Part shown: one piece after another, positions 33,652 to 46,400 of the stretch
Layout of the letters: the number at the start of each line of letters is the position of its first letter
How positions within the stretch are numbered: position 1 is the first letter of the stretch
DNA from: a virus
IMG/VR virus record: IMGVR_UViG_3300049855_000609
Location: 1-64,000 of that record
Reading direction: 5' to 3' (one strand)
Length of the DNA: 64,000 nucleotides
The notes under the pieces: generated by a model
The model's input: only the letters and a program-made list of their open reading frames with translations
Database searches by the model: none
What the model was told of the DNA's origin: nothing
Translations under genes and position numbers: made by a program

Positions 33652-35885
33652 TGGCAAAAATACTTAAAAACCAAATAAAAATAACCTCTCCAAATTTGTC
33701 TCCTCAGCAACAAGCAGAAGTGGGCAGAGAAATGCAGGCATATTCAGAACTGGATGAGATCCTGAGACCTTATGCAGATCAATTTGACCAGGCAGATATT
33801 GCTTACAAAAAAGGAATGAGTGTGGCTGATAAAGAGTATTATTTGGATAAAGATGCTTTGACTTTAAGTGCTGGTAAATTGAGGGGGGCTAAGGTACCAA
33901 AGCAGATGATATTAGATGCTATTGCAGCTGCAGATGCTAATGGAGTTGATAGGGCTGATATGCTGGCTCTTTTAGCCCGGGAGTCTACTTTTACACAAAG
34001 AGATTTTGAAAACGAAAAAGGAACTTACACTAAAGCCAGGGATTCCGTTTCAGGCTGGAATTTAGATGAAGCCTACAGACCTTATCAATTAACCCGTTTT
34101 TTAGCAGATAAAAAAGTACCTGGAGTAGCTTTTAAAAAATCTCCTCATGGCTATTTATATCATTTGGAAGAACCTATTAAAGTACTGGAATATTTAAAAG
34201 CTAATCCTAATTTGCTTTCTCAGTATGGAGAAAAAATTAAAAGTTATTCTGGAATACCAAAAGGCTTTAGTTTTTATGATGCAGCAGCAAAACAGTTAAA
34301 AACTAAAGGGGTACAAAGTTATAATCCGGGAGACAAGAACTATGTCAATGATTTTAATGCAAGCCGGACAGAAATAGTGTCTGATCCTATTCTACAAGAG
34401 TATTTAAATAATAAACAAGACTGGCCTATAAAAAGAGAGAAAGGTGTTGTATCTCCCTGGAAAGCTAATTTTCAGCCTCCACAAAAAGGATTTGGAACAG
34501 GAGGAACAACAGGAAAAAGATCCATAGATCAGTTCCTTCTTTCAAAACAGGAAGCACAGCAGATACTCAGTGATCCGGAGATACAGGCCCTGGGAGTAAC
34601 TAAGATCAAACACTCTAAAAGATACCAGGGGGTTGTACCTATTCTCTCTCGCGGAAACATGCACTTAGTAGAGGTAGATGACGAAGAAGATATTCCACAA
34701 TATGGTTTTGGAGATTGGTTAGAAAAAACAACAGGTAAAGTAAAAACAGCTATAAAATCTGCTGCTAATACTATGGTAAAACCTGCAGAAGAAGCTAATA
34801 CAGCTCCAGAACCAAAAGTTAATTTTCATCCTTGGGGGGTAGTTCCTAAAAATCCTCAAAATGTAAACAGTTCTCCCAATGATACTGTCTATTTGGATAT
34901 GCGTACTGGTAGTCTTGAATATGAAAAGCAATTTGAAAAAGCAAAGAAAAATGGACAGTATCCGGATTACATAATCCAAAATATGCATTCTTCTCATACA
35001 CCAACAATTCCGGTAAAAAAGAATGGAATATGGGACTATATAGATGCAGGATTATCAGCTCCTCAAAGAGCTATGGTGTGGGCTTTAACCGGACAATATG
35101 AAGATCCTTCAGAAGCTTTAGGTATAGAAAACAAGTGGGCAAAATTAGCTGCAGATATTGTGTTAGATCCGCTGAACCTGTTAGGTGTTGGCTTTGCTAC
35201 AAAAACTTTGAAGGGGTTGAAAGGAGTAGATACAGCAAAAGACATAACAAAAGGGTTAGATACTGCCGGGGACCTTGGAAAAGGAGTAGGAGGATTTACT
35301 GATTTTAGTAAGTACATGAAGGGAGCTCAATTTGAAAAGTATTTAAAACCACAGGATTTTAATAAAATACCAGAGTTTAAAAACATACTGAAAGAGTCTA
35401 TACCTACTTATGAAAAAGTGATAAAACTGGATAAAGCAGGGGCTTCTGCAGCTTTGATTAATGATATTATAAAACAAGATCCTGGTGCCAGCGGAGATTA
35501 TTATTTCTGGAGAACTTTCAGACCACATTACTCTGATAGTAAAATTGATTCCGGAGAGCAAAAACAATCTGGAACTAATTTAAAATACACAAAAGAAATT
35601 TCAGTGAAAGAAGATCTGAATACAAATAAAAAGAAAGGCATAAAGCCTACACCCTTTGACCTGGAACCGGAAGCAGGAAGAATAGATTTGATATTAGGAA
35701 GAGCAAAAGTTCCTCCTTTAGGATACACTTTTAAAAGAACACCGAAAGGGTATGACAATGTCTATTTAAAAGGAAAGTTGGTTGGGTACTCTATAGATGG
35801 GAAAAACATGATTCCCGGAGAACCACCTGAGGATATTAAAGTGGATCCGAAGACAGGAAAAAAGCTGTATCTTGTAAAACATTAA
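33648..35885 (+). CDS. Virion protein with lytic-transglycosylase-like N-terminal domain
   Basis: 745 residues, more AT-rich than the muzzle gene. Residues about 85-240 resemble a lysozyme/transglycosylase domain: DRADMLALLARESTF (candidate catalytic E112) and, further on, DAAAKQLKTKGVQSYNPGDK then YVNDF, as in wall-degrading virion proteins of Bacteroidota phages. The middle is low in recognisable structure. Near residue 480-510 is APQRAMVWALTGQYEDPSEA, then DIVLDPLNLLG, a motif shared by large crAss virion proteins. The C-terminus is basic. It may locally digest peptidoglycan during DNA entry. Confidence 0.7.
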   Translation: MMAKILKNQIKITSPNLSPQQQAEVGREMQAYSELDEILRPYADQFDQADIAYKKGMSVADKEYYLDKDALTLSAGKLRGAKVPKQMILDAIAAADANGVDRADMLALLARESTFTQRDFENEKGTYTKARDSVSGWNLDEAYRPYQLTRFLADKKVPGVAFKKSPHGYLYHLEEPIKVLEYLKANPNLLSQYGEKIKSYSGIPKGFSFYDAAAKQLKTKGVQSYNPGDKNYVNDFNASRTEIVSDPILQEYLNNKQDWPIKREKGVVSPWKANFQPPQKGFGTGGTTGKRSIDQFLLSKQEAQQILSDPEIQALGVTKIKHSKRYQGVVPILSRGNMHLVEVDDEEDIPQYGFGDWLEKTTGKVKTAIKSAANTMVKPAEEANTAPEPKVNFHPWGVVPKNPQNVNSSPNDTVYLDMRTGSLEYEKQFEKAKKNGQYPDYIIQNMHSSHTPTIPVKKNGIWDYIDAGLSAPQRAMVWALTGQYEDPSEALGIENKWAKLAADIVLDPLNLLGVGFATKTLKGLKGVDTAKDITKGLDTAGDLGKGVGGFTDFSKYMKGAQFEKYLKPQDFNKIPEFKNILKESIPTYEKVIKLDKAGASAALINDIIKQDPGASGDYYFWRTFRPHYSDSKIDSGEQKQSGTNLKYTKEISVKEDLNTNKKKGIKPTPFDLEPEAGRIDLILGRAKVPPLGYTFKRTPKGYDNVYLKGKLVGYSIDGKNMIPGEPPEDIKVDPKTGKKLYLVKH

Positions 35886-35895
35886 ACTCTGTAGT

Positions 35896-37965
35896 ATGGC
35901 AAAGAAACTAAAATGGGTAACAGAAGAGGAACTTCAGCAAATGAATGGGGATCCTTCTTTTGGCTTAGGGGGTAAAATGACCCCGGAAATGGCCAATAAC
36001 CTTTCAGGAGTAAACTCCATGATCTCCGGGATGAGTACTTCTTTGTTTACAACAGAGCTGGCCAGCTTGTTTGATACCTTACAAAACCGCGGTAAAAATG
36101 ATTATGCCATCAATACCAACTCTAACCGGGTGATGGGTATGGGAGGAGAGACAGATGCCAATGCCATTGTGGAAAGTGGGGAGATGATCCAGCTTCCTGA
36201 TGGGAATGTGGGTGAAATTCCTAAAGAAGCTGGCATCCATGGAAATCAAAAGCAAGGCCAGGGAGCTTATAATTTCCCGGAAGGGACCCAGATATTTTCT
36301 GATCGGATATCCATAGGTGGGGAAAAGATCTCAGATATTAAAAAGAAAACCGCGGCTTATACAGCCAGGATCCACAAGACCCTGGATTCCCGGCCTACAG
36401 ATGCAATAGCTTTATATGGTGCAAAAAGGGCTGCTAAACAGGAAGTGGCCCAGGATAAGATCCTTTTGGAAACACAGAAAAAGGTAACTGAAAAAGCCAA
36501 TATGATCAAACAGAATAAAAAGATGCAGAATGCAGTTGCTTTAATGGAGATGCTGAAAGGAGCACCACAGTTTGGTGGTGGAGGAAAAATCCCTTCCTAT
36601 GGCTTAGGAACTGTTTTATCCAATGGCATAGATGTTTCTACAACAGGCCCTAAGGATCTGAAAGAGTTGCTCTACAGTAATAAAGCTATAACAAAAGAGG
36701 ATATGGCAATTATTGATGCAGAGCTAAAAAGAACAGATCCGGCTTATGCTGCTTTAGTTGCTAAAACTACTGTTCCGGCTACTAATATAACAGACCCTTC
36801 TGAAGTGCCTGTTTTATCGGGGAATCTTTCTGGTGTTACTTATGGCTCTGCATTAAAATCTTATCCGGAAGAAGAAATGCTATCTGGAGAACAAGATTTG
36901 ATAGATGCTTATTTAGATGGAAGTTATAATAAAGCTCCGGAAGTATTAAATACTTCTGATCCAAATAGCTTTCTTTTTGCAACTACCACAACTCCTTCAG
37001 CAACAACTACTGTTTCTACAGCTCCGCCTAAAGCTGTTGTAGGAAAAATGCCACCTTCTTTCTGGTCCAATTCCCAGCAAGGAGATCCTGAAGACTGGGT
37101 TGATCCTGTTACCGGTTTAAATGTTAATCCTTTACCTGTAACAGCAAAAAGAGGAGGTAATGGAATCAATGCTTCCAAAGCTGAAGGAACTGTGATACCC
37201 CCTAAATTTAAGGTACTCCCTTCTATCGGAGAAAAAGACGGAAAGATGGGTGCAGAAGAGGATCCTATGATACCTCTTACTTTAGGAGATAAAATGGGTC
37301 TGGCTGGCACTGGAGTAAATCTTATGGGGGGATTTGCTACTACCATGGCCAATGCCGCGAAGACCAAAGTGCCTGTAAATCCGGCACTGGGAAAATTTGA
37401 TGATGCTAAAAGAAGGATGAGTGATGCCTGGGGTTTCTTAGCCGGTCAGCAAGACCTGGCTAATGCCGATATCCTTCTTCAGGAAGCCGGAGATAATGCC
37501 AAGAACCTGGGCCGGGGATATTCCCAGGTAAGAGCAGGACAGATGGCAAACAGTATGATAGCCAACCAGGCTCGGGGAAAAGTGGCTGGTACTTATGATG
37601 CCATGAGAGCACAGCAATTGACAGGAGAAGCTCAATTCCTGGAAGGAATAGGCAGGGCTATGATGGCCGGAGACCAATGGCAACAGGATGCTGAACAGGC
37701 TAACATAGACAACCTTTATTCCAATCTGTCACAGAACCTGGTATCAGGAGGAAAGACATTGCAGGAAGGTGGTGCAGCTTTAAATACCAAAAAGTTGGCT
37801 GATGAGTCCATAGCCTGGGCTTCTCAAATAGGTAAGTATGTGGGTATAGATTCTTCAAGAAAGTCAAAACTCAAAGGTTTTACTCCGGGAAGTACACAAA
37901 CTCCTATGCCGAATACTGGAAAAAAAGAAGACTGGTTGAAATGGATAGAAGAAAATATGAGCTAA
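35896..37965 (+). CDS. Large crAss-type virion protein
   Basis: 689 residues. Residues about 90-138 show a recurring Bacteroidota-phage pattern: IVESGEMIQLPDGNVGEIPK, then NFPEGTQIFSDRISIGGEKI. After it comes a helical charged region (about 150-220), a Gly hinge (APQFGGGGKIP), a Thr/Pro-rich linker (about 350-400) and a C-terminal helical domain (about 490-690) with regular repeats of Ala/Met. It is likely a packaged internal or tail protein ejected with the DNA. No catalytic motif is seen. Confidence 0.72.
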   Translation: MAKKLKWVTEEELQQMNGDPSFGLGGKMTPEMANNLSGVNSMISGMSTSLFTTELASLFDTLQNRGKNDYAINTNSNRVMGMGGETDANAIVESGEMIQLPDGNVGEIPKEAGIHGNQKQGQGAYNFPEGTQIFSDRISIGGEKISDIKKKTAAYTARIHKTLDSRPTDAIALYGAKRAAKQEVAQDKILLETQKKVTEKANMIKQNKKMQNAVALMEMLKGAPQFGGGGKIPSYGLGTVLSNGIDVSTTGPKDLKELLYSNKAITKEDMAIIDAELKRTDPAYAALVAKTTVPATNITDPSEVPVLSGNLSGVTYGSALKSYPEEEMLSGEQDLIDAYLDGSYNKAPEVLNTSDPNSFLFATTTTPSATTTVSTAPPKAVVGKMPPSFWSNSQQGDPEDWVDPVTGLNVNPLPVTAKRGGNGINASKAEGTVIPPKFKVLPSIGEKDGKMGAEEDPMIPLTLGDKMGLAGTGVNLMGGFATTMANAAKTKVPVNPALGKFDDAKRRMSDAWGFLAGQQDLANADILLQEAGDNAKNLGRGYSQVRAGQMANSMIANQARGKVAGTYDAMRAQQLTGEAQFLEGIGRAMMAGDQWQQDAEQANIDNLYSNLSQNLVSGGKTLQEGGAALNTKKLADESIAWASQIGKYVGIDSSRKSKLKGFTPGSTQTPMPNTGKKEDWLKWIEENMS

Positions 37966-37966
37966 T

Positions 37967-40378
37967 ATGGGAAGATTTTATAAAACCGCGATACCTGCTG
38001 ATACCATAGACTTTATGTATCAGCCTCCACTGGCCCTGGCTATGAAAGCCCAGGAATATAATGATCAGCAGATAGAAGAGCAGTACAAACAGCAACAGCT
38101 GATGAATGAGCACCTCATTCAGATCAAAAATCTTGCCCAGGATGATGAAATAGCAAAAGCAGAAATAGAAAAGTGGCAGAAAGGAATTGAGGCTTTGGCC
38201 GGGAATCTGAATAAAGATCCCCTGAACTGGAGAAAACAGAGTCCGATAATGGATACTGTTTCCAAGCAACTGGAGTATGATCTGACAAAAGGAAAGCTGG
38301 CCAGCATACAGGCTCAGTATGATACCCGCATGAATTTTGAAAAGAAGATGGATGAGGGTGTAAAGCTGTGGATGGAAGATCCAAAACATGAAAAGGGGAT
38401 TTCCCCGGAACAGAAAACCCACATGCTCAATTACTTTGATCAGCAGTACAAGCAAAAGGGGGGATTCAAATGGGACGACACCAAAAAGACAACTCTGAAT
38501 ACCTATCAGACAGAAGATCCTACAGCTTACATGGACATCAATAAAGTTCTCTCTGAGGCAGTAAAAGATTATAAACCTGATGAGTGGGAAAAAACCAGGG
38601 ATATTGAAACGGGAAAATGGATATACCGCAATAAAGTAAGCAATGAAAGTATTGAAGAAGAAAAGCTTTGGCTGACAGGATTGCAGTATGCTCAGTCAGA
38701 TCCTGCTTTTATGGCTTATCTGAAACAAGGCAGTAAAGTAGGATATGCACCAGGGTATTTTTATCCGGATGACTATGGAAAGGATGAAACAGATCCGGTT
38801 AAAAAAGCTGAAATGGAAAAGCTGGCCGGCACCATGATCAATCCGGTAAAAGTGGTGGAGACAGAAGTAGAGGATCCAAATGATCCTACTAAAAAGGTCA
38901 AGGTACAAAGCCTGGAACTCAACTACGAAACTCCCATGGCTAAAGCCTTATCTGCCATGTCTGACAGGGTAGGATACACTAAGACTGTAGACGATGTTAC
39001 CATACAACGGGCAAATGATTATGGCCTTGCCGGATATAACAGCAGTCTTAGAAAGTCTGAAAAACAGTTTGAACATGATCTGAAGATGCAGGAGCAGGAA
39101 GCAGAAGCTAAAGCAAAAGCTGAATTGGAAGCACAAACAGCTGCTGGTGATACTACAGGTACAGGATTAAGTCCCAATGTTTTAAGTCCTTCGGGTTATT
39201 CTTCTTCTTTAATGATAGGAGAGAAGTCGGTTCCTTTGGACAAAGAAGAACTGGATAAGCTGGAGGAGAACCTGGCAGTTGTAAATGGTATTTTGAAAAA
39301 AAATCCAAACAACCTGAATGCCAAATTCTTACAGGCCAGGTATATAACCCTGAAAGAGAACCTTAATGTGGCAGTATCTGAACAGATGAACCCTTCAGAA
39401 AGGAACTTATTTAACATGTATCAGAAAGAAGTTCTGAATCCCGGAATCCTGAAAACCTTTGGGAAGCCTACAGATACCAAGAACTACAATCCAAAGATAT
39501 GGAAGCCGGTAAACCTGGCTGTAGGAACAGTATGGGACCTTACAGATCTGGGAGAACAGTTACAAGATGTCGCGGAAAAATATGAGGACATTAAAAAAGA
39601 TGTAATAAAGAAAGAGAAAGAGAGCACCTATAACCAGAAAGTCTTTAACTTAGGGGATGATGAAGTTTCCACAAAAATGAAAACAGAGATCATGGCCCAG
39701 ATAGAGACTCCGGGAGATGTTGTTTTCATCAACTCTAAAGGAAAGCAGACCACTTTGAAACTGGATGCTAAAAAATGGGGAGGAGGAGAAACTAAAGATC
39801 TCAGTCTGATCACACCTTATCTGGTTCCTCAGACCTATTCTCCCCAAGCCGGAGAGCAGGCTTATGTATATTTGAAGTTTGATAAAAGCCTGGTACCTGA
39901 TGGAACCCGTATTGAAGATGCTGATGGGAATGACCTTAAAGACGGAGAGACATTTAAAGTGGAAGTAAACAGAAAAAATCTGAATCAAAAAATGATGAGC
40001 ATTTTAGGACCTGATGCTACTCCGGCACAAAAAGCTATATTTTACAGGACAGATCCTATCTTTAATAAGGCAGAGTATTTCGTTCACCAGGCTTTAGAAG
40101 AGAATCTGGGGAAAGAAGATCTTTCTGCACCAAAGGTAGCAGAAATAGTCCCAGGAGAGTTTGAGGTTTATATAAAAAATCTCAACGAACAGGGAGTTAC
40201 TTATGCCATATATGATATGACAACCGGGCAGTTTACTGATGAACAGACTGAAGTTACTACAACAGATGCCAATGGAAATATGTACAAAGCTAAGGATAAG
40301 TTCTCTGCTAAAATTACAGAGCTTTTATACAATGGTATTGAAGCCCATAAAGCTGTAGCAGCGAAAAAGAACAAGTAA
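37967..40378 (+). CDS. Large helical virion (cargo) protein
   Basis: 803 residues starting MGRFYKTAIPADTIDFMYQP, PPLALAMKAQEY, with a long Gln-rich coiled coil (residues about 25-130) and an overall charged helical profile. Residues about 375-400 are an Ala/Glu helix (MQEQEAEAKAKAELEAQTAA). The C-terminal half (about 530-790) is mixed alpha/beta. The N-terminal pattern and the position before the polymerase fit crAss cargo proteins that travel in the capsid and tail. Function beyond that is unknown. Confidence 0.72.
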   Translation: MGRFYKTAIPADTIDFMYQPPLALAMKAQEYNDQQIEEQYKQQQLMNEHLIQIKNLAQDDEIAKAEIEKWQKGIEALAGNLNKDPLNWRKQSPIMDTVSKQLEYDLTKGKLASIQAQYDTRMNFEKKMDEGVKLWMEDPKHEKGISPEQKTHMLNYFDQQYKQKGGFKWDDTKKTTLNTYQTEDPTAYMDINKVLSEAVKDYKPDEWEKTRDIETGKWIYRNKVSNESIEEEKLWLTGLQYAQSDPAFMAYLKQGSKVGYAPGYFYPDDYGKDETDPVKKAEMEKLAGTMINPVKVVETEVEDPNDPTKKVKVQSLELNYETPMAKALSAMSDRVGYTKTVDDVTIQRANDYGLAGYNSSLRKSEKQFEHDLKMQEQEAEAKAKAELEAQTAAGDTTGTGLSPNVLSPSGYSSSLMIGEKSVPLDKEELDKLEENLAVVNGILKKNPNNLNAKFLQARYITLKENLNVAVSEQMNPSERNLFNMYQKEVLNPGILKTFGKPTDTKNYNPKIWKPVNLAVGTVWDLTDLGEQLQDVAEKYEDIKKDVIKKEKESTYNQKVFNLGDDEVSTKMKTEIMAQIETPGDVVFINSKGKQTTLKLDAKKWGGGETKDLSLITPYLVPQTYSPQAGEQAYVYLKFDKSLVPDGTRIEDADGNDLKDGETFKVEVNRKNLNQKMMSILGPDATPAQKAIFYRTDPIFNKAEYFVHQALEENLGKEDLSAPKVAEIVPGEFEVYIKNLNEQGVTYAIYDMTTGQFTDEQTEVTTTDANGNMYKAKDKFSAKITELLYNGIEAHKAVAAKKNK

Positions 40379-40405
40379 AAAAAGATAAGATATTAAAAAT
40401 TTTAT

Positions 40406-43400
40406 ATGGCTGGTACTAAATCAGAAGTTGTAACCGAAAAAGGTCAGAAGACTGCAGTAGAGGTCATGAATGATCTGATGAAAGGGACTGCAGATACTCC
40501 AAAACCTGTAGTTAAAACAACAGAGCCTCCTGTACTAAGTGCAGTGGATGTAATGAATAAGCTGATGCGCGGAGAATCTGTAGAAGTAAAATCTCCGGCT
40601 ACTTCCGGTTTTCTTTCTGCTGATGCCCCGGTATCTACGTCTTCCACAGGGCATACTCCTGATCTCCAAAAGAAACTGGAGGAAGGAATGGATATCAGTA
40701 ACGACATAGACAACTACTACATAAATAAAGCCCATGACCAGTCTTTTGTAGAGCAGTCTTTACTGACTACGGGAAGAATGGTATCTAATTTTTTGTATGG
40801 AGCTGTATCAGCAGCAGGAAGTACTTTAGATATGATCGATACTCCTATGATGCTTACTGGGGTGATCAAAGAGTATGGTAATATCCTGGGAGATGCTGCT
40901 AAATCAGCACAAGAATGGGAAGAGGAGAAATATCCTATTTACAAAAAAGATCCAAATACAACCATCTTATCCGGAGGGTTACTGGATCCGGGATGGTGGG
41001 GAAATATTATGGTAGGGGTATCACACTCTGCCGGTATATGGGGAGAATCTGTGGCTGCAACTTTAGGTGCTGGAGCTTTGACTGGCCCTACAGGATATCT
41101 GGCCGGCATAGGAGCTGGAATAAAAGCTATGAAATCTGCAAAAGGGTTGAGTAATATCTTGAAAGTAGCCAAGAACAGTGACCAGATCCGGAGATCAATC
41201 ATGCTCTCTACTGCCCTTCGTGGTATGAATGAGCTTCAAATGGAAGGTGTGGACAGTTATCACCAGGTATATAAAGGGATGATAGATAAAGGCATGTCCC
41301 ATGAGGAAGCTGTCAAATATGCTTCTGTGGCTGCTGCTAATACTGCCAGGCTTAACTTGCCTAAGGTAGCTTTGGATCTATTGCAAGCCAAGCTCCTTTT
41401 GGTGAATCCCATGTCAGGATCCACAGAAGGACTTTTAGAAAGTTTTCTTGGCAAACTACCAACAAAAATAGGAACTCCAACAAAGTGGATTGCAAATATG
41501 GGTGGAGAGTCTTTTGAAGAATATTACCAGGCTATAGCTCAGAATGAAAGTGTGTATAAAGCAGAGATGATGGCCGGCTTAACTCCTAAAACCACTTTGG
41601 GAGAGAGACTTAAAAAATATAACCGGGATGGTAATACCTGGGATGCTGCTTTCAGTGGCGCCGTAGGTGGCCTGGTATTAGGTAAACTGCAACAGAGTTT
41701 CCAGAAATGGGGAGAAGGTAAAGGAATCAAGGATCTTCGTTCTGAGCAAGAGAAGTTTGTACAGAATATGTCTGCCGGCATGACCCTGGAAATGGTGGAA
41801 AAAATAAGCCAGGCTGTACAGGAAGGGAAGCCGGAGAAAGCAAAAGCCCTTTTAAGAGATCTTTCAGAACATAAGGCTATCACTGCTACACATCTGGATG
41901 CCCTCACGGATAGGGATACTGCCTTCAACTCTTATATGACCTACCTGGATAAGACCATAGAGGCCGCGGAAAAAGGGGATATGGATGCTTTAGAAGGGTT
42001 GATTGTACCAGGAATGGATCTGCAGGATGTAAAGGAAAGATTTAAGGTCTACCGGGAAGATGCTCTTGCAATCAAAGAGTTATACGACAACAATACAGAA
42101 AAACATTCCCGGGAAGCAGTAGTACCTATAACCCGGCTGGAGTATGACATTAAACGCCTGGGGGAAGAGCAAAAGACTTTTCCTGCAAGACTGGCTGCTG
42201 AAAAAGCCAATATAGCCGATTATGACAGCCTTTCTACTATTGGCAAGCAACTGTATGACCTGCATGCAGAAAGGGCAGCTAAGAGTGTAAAGGGGCTTCC
42301 TGTGGAAGATCTGACCCAAGCTATCAATACTTTAACCCAAACACTCACTCCTGAGCAAAAGGCCCAGGACCAGAAGATCCTCAATTCCATTTCCTGGAAT
42401 AATGGATATACCAGAACAGTAGATGCCCAGATAGCCAATCAAAAGGCTTTGGATAACAAAAGGGAAAACCTGATCCTGTGGAAAGACAGCAAGTACCAGG
42501 AGATGTCTGTGGAGCAGAAAGATGAAAAGCTTATCCGGGATGCAAAAAGTTTGAAAGAGCTGGATGCCATAAGAATAGCCTTGGCTACTCAAAAGAGGCT
42601 TACCCAGAATAAAAGGAATATGATAGGAGAGAAAAGGAAAAACCTTTTATTGGAAGAAAAAGACAAGCCTGCCAGTTTAACAGCTTCTCCTACGGTGCCG
42701 GCTTTTGTAGCAAACCCAGCTACCATTACTCCTTTGGCCCCTGATGCTTTTGATACAGCTAATACCACGAACTCTATCCCCTCTGTTGAAGATACTACGA
42801 CAACAGCTACAGCAATACCTTCTCCGTCACCGGCAAATACCTCCATGACACAACCTACTGTGGAAGAGTTAAGCGCCATATTGAACCAGGCTATTGAACA
42901 GGGAGTACAGGAAGAAGATGAAGATAGTGATGACATCTTTGATACTGATGCCATTCCTGAAAAGGAGTTCCGCGACAAAATGAAAACCCTGGTGAAAAAA
43001 AGGGTGGAGGAATTGACAGCAGAACTGGGACACAGACCAAGTTTCACGGAATTCTTCCAGGACTTTGTAGACAAGACCTCTGAGCAAAAAGGGGATCAGC
43101 ACTTTGAGGCTTTAAAAACTGCCTGGCTGGACAATGGATACCCTAAGGTCAACTTTGATGCTATCAGGAATGCCATATCCCGGTCCAAAGTCACTTTCAG
43201 TGAGTTGTTGGGAACACTGGATCAGCAATCAGGAGAAGTAGTACAACAGCCGGCTTCTCAGGAAGCTGCCGGAGTAGAGTCTGTGTTATATGATACCAAG
43301 CTTTATCCACTTCCGGAGGGCCACAAGAACAGGTACAAGATAGACGATTTTACAAAATATAAACCGGGGACTAAGTTGTCCATGGAAATGATGGAAGATC

Positions 43401-46400
43401 CGGGAGAAACCATCACTATCTGGGACCAGGAACAGCCACGGGAAGTATCCCTGGCTAAATGGGTAGCAGAGAGTGGGGGATCTACACAGGATTATGTGGA
43501 TGATGTTCCTATTTTGGTGAAAGATGAGTCCGGTGAACCTGTTGCCACCATTCCTCAGGTATCTTTTTTTAAACGAGAATCCTGGGGAAGGGATTTACCT
43601 GAATCCATCCGGGAAGCAAAAAGACAGGATGCCATAAACAATGTCCGCAAACTTCGAACAGAGTTATATGGTGCTCCCTATAAAAAGGTCAGCATAGAGA
43701 TCACAGAAAGGAATTACGGCACTATGCTTACTTTCCCCGGGAAGGAGAAAAGACAAGTAAGTAAAGCAGATCCTACAGCTCCTATAGGGGTGAAAAACTC
43801 CGGCCCCAGTTTCACTACTACAGAGGGGATCATATCCACAGACCAGATATATAATCCGGGCAACACCCTGAAAATATCAGATGGTCACAAATATGAGTTT
43901 CGTAAAATGGGGGAGAAAAATGGTAAACCATTCTATTGGGCACAAAGGGTGCACTATGGCAATATCAGCCAGCAGGAAGCCCAGTCTGTTTACTATGCCT
44001 GTGCTTCTTATATCTTCCAGGATATCAGCGCGGAGCAAAACCCTAAGGCCAAGGAATTGTCTCACAAAATAAAAGACAAAGTAAAAGCTGCAGGAGGAGA
44101 TGCCGGTATGAATATCCACTGGGTATCTAACCTGGAGACTTACATTTCCCAGTTTGTGGATCTGTCTAATTTGAGTATTGCAGATGATGAGGCTCTTTTG
44201 ATAGCTTTACATTCTACTGCAGATCCCAGCCTTTTTAAAACAGAAGAAGAAAAAGAACAAGCTAAAGCAAGAATAGGAAAACCTTATATCATCACCCAGC
44301 ATGGAACTATTTTATTTGGAAGGCTTGGACAACAGATACAGGTAGAACAGTATGATAGCAATGGAGTGAAAAAATGGGTTACTCTTTCTTACCTGGAGAA
44401 TAACATGAAACTGTTTAAGGTAAGGTCACAGGATACTGCCATACAGGTAAAGAACAAAGGCTTATTGCTGGAAGCTTTGCAGAGACTGTTAAATGATACT
44501 ACGGAAAACGGGTTTAAGCAGGGAATGACCAAAAAGGAAAACCATCTGAAATCAAAGATACCTGTTTCCCTGATATCCCGTTCTGCGAATAATGTGGTGG
44601 ATGTTACTACTTATACCGGAACTGATGGTAAAAGTGATTATGCTTCTTATCTGAAGGACACCATGTATACAGTACTGGATGCTGTCAATGTGGGAACAAA
44701 GGAAGAACCCCGGTTTGTCAGCATGGTGAATAATGAGATCAAATTCAAGGCTTTTGTTCCTGAGGAAGCCCGGTTAAAAGCTGTACAAAAAACAGAACAG
44801 GTGATTGCGGAAGAGGTAAAAACCCCTGAGGGTGTAGCAGACATGTTCACAGAGCAGTACATGAGGGACCATGGTTACTCTGAAGAAGCTATCAGAAAAT
44901 TTTTAAGCGGGGATAACTTATATGATGTAGACCTGGAGAACTACAAAAGGGTGACAGATGAGATGATGCAACGGGTCAAAAAAAGAATGACCTCCATATC
45001 TGATCTGGACTCTTCTGACCGGCAGGAGTTAATCAACTATATTTCTCGTCAGATAGAACAGCGCTTAGATGGAAAAAACAAAGAGGTGATCTCCCGGGAA
45101 GATACCATAGGAGAAGTCACCCACTCTTTTGAGAATATCATACAGCCTAAAATGGATTTCTGGAGATCGGAGGTCAAGAAGCTGAAAGAGATCCTGGCAG
45201 CTAACCCGGCTTCCACCAGACTTCAATACCTCATTGATGATATGGAGTTAAACATCCATAATGTCATGATGGTCAGAAAGCATTGGAAATCCCTGATGGA
45301 AGACGTAGAACTGGAGCTGGAAAGGAATATTAATCTGAAGATAAAGGATTTCTCCGAGGAGTCTTACTCTAAAACAGCCATGGAAAGAGATCCGAAAAGC
45401 TCTGTCAGGCTGATGGTAAAACGTTTTCTTTCCCGGATCCCAAGATATGAGAACGGATACCGGAAAATAGGCTTCCTTGGTGTAGAGTCTTATCCCGGAT
45501 TTGACTATTACTTTGATCTCTTGGGAGAAGTGCTTAGTCCTCAGGCTGCAGAACAAGAAGGCAAAGCTACCAATATCAGTGTCCGGGCAGAGTGGGATGA
45601 TATTATTGCGCGGTTAAAACAGAACCAGGAGAGGTATCCCTGGATAAAATATCTGTTGGAACAGCTGGAAACAGCTCCCCAGCAGTTGAAAATACAGTTT
45701 ACTGTGGGCCTTGCCGGTAAACACAATATCCACCCGGAGTTTGTAATGATCAGCAAACACGGAACTGGAGTGTATCTCAGAAGCTGGGAAACCAACTACT
45801 CAGATAAGGTAAAGGTAATACGCCGGCAGTGGGAAAGCAACTCCAAAGACATTGATCTGTTCACCTATTCTGATGGAGAATACCGTATTAACATTGACCA
45901 TGCCAAATATCTTTTGGGTCAATACCAGATGTTCCTGAAAAGAGGACTTCATAAACTGAAAGAAGCTCAGGAGTGGCTGTCAGAGTTTGGTATAAACCTG
46001 TCCATGGATGCCATGGAATTCCTTAAAACAGATGGGTACACTTTATTTGATGGGAGTACCCGGATGAGGATCAAGGACCTGTTCCCGCAAGCAGAAACAG
46101 AAAAGAATAAAACAGCTTTTTCCGAGACAAACAATATCTTTAAAAAGCTGGCCTCTGTGCTTACCCTGGCTATAGCAGCTAATGAAGCTAATCCGACAAG
46201 GGCACTTTCCATAAGAGAAAGAAAGGACCTGGACCCTTTTGCCGCGGCACATGGCCTCATAGGAAGGCTGGCTTCTGTAGAAGCAAGGTTTTCCCTGGTA
46301 GTATCACCAAATGCTTACAGGGACTCTGGAAAGAATATTTATGCCATTACCCAGAACAAACTGGCTTGTCAGCAGGTAGAAGATCTTATCCGTAATGATG

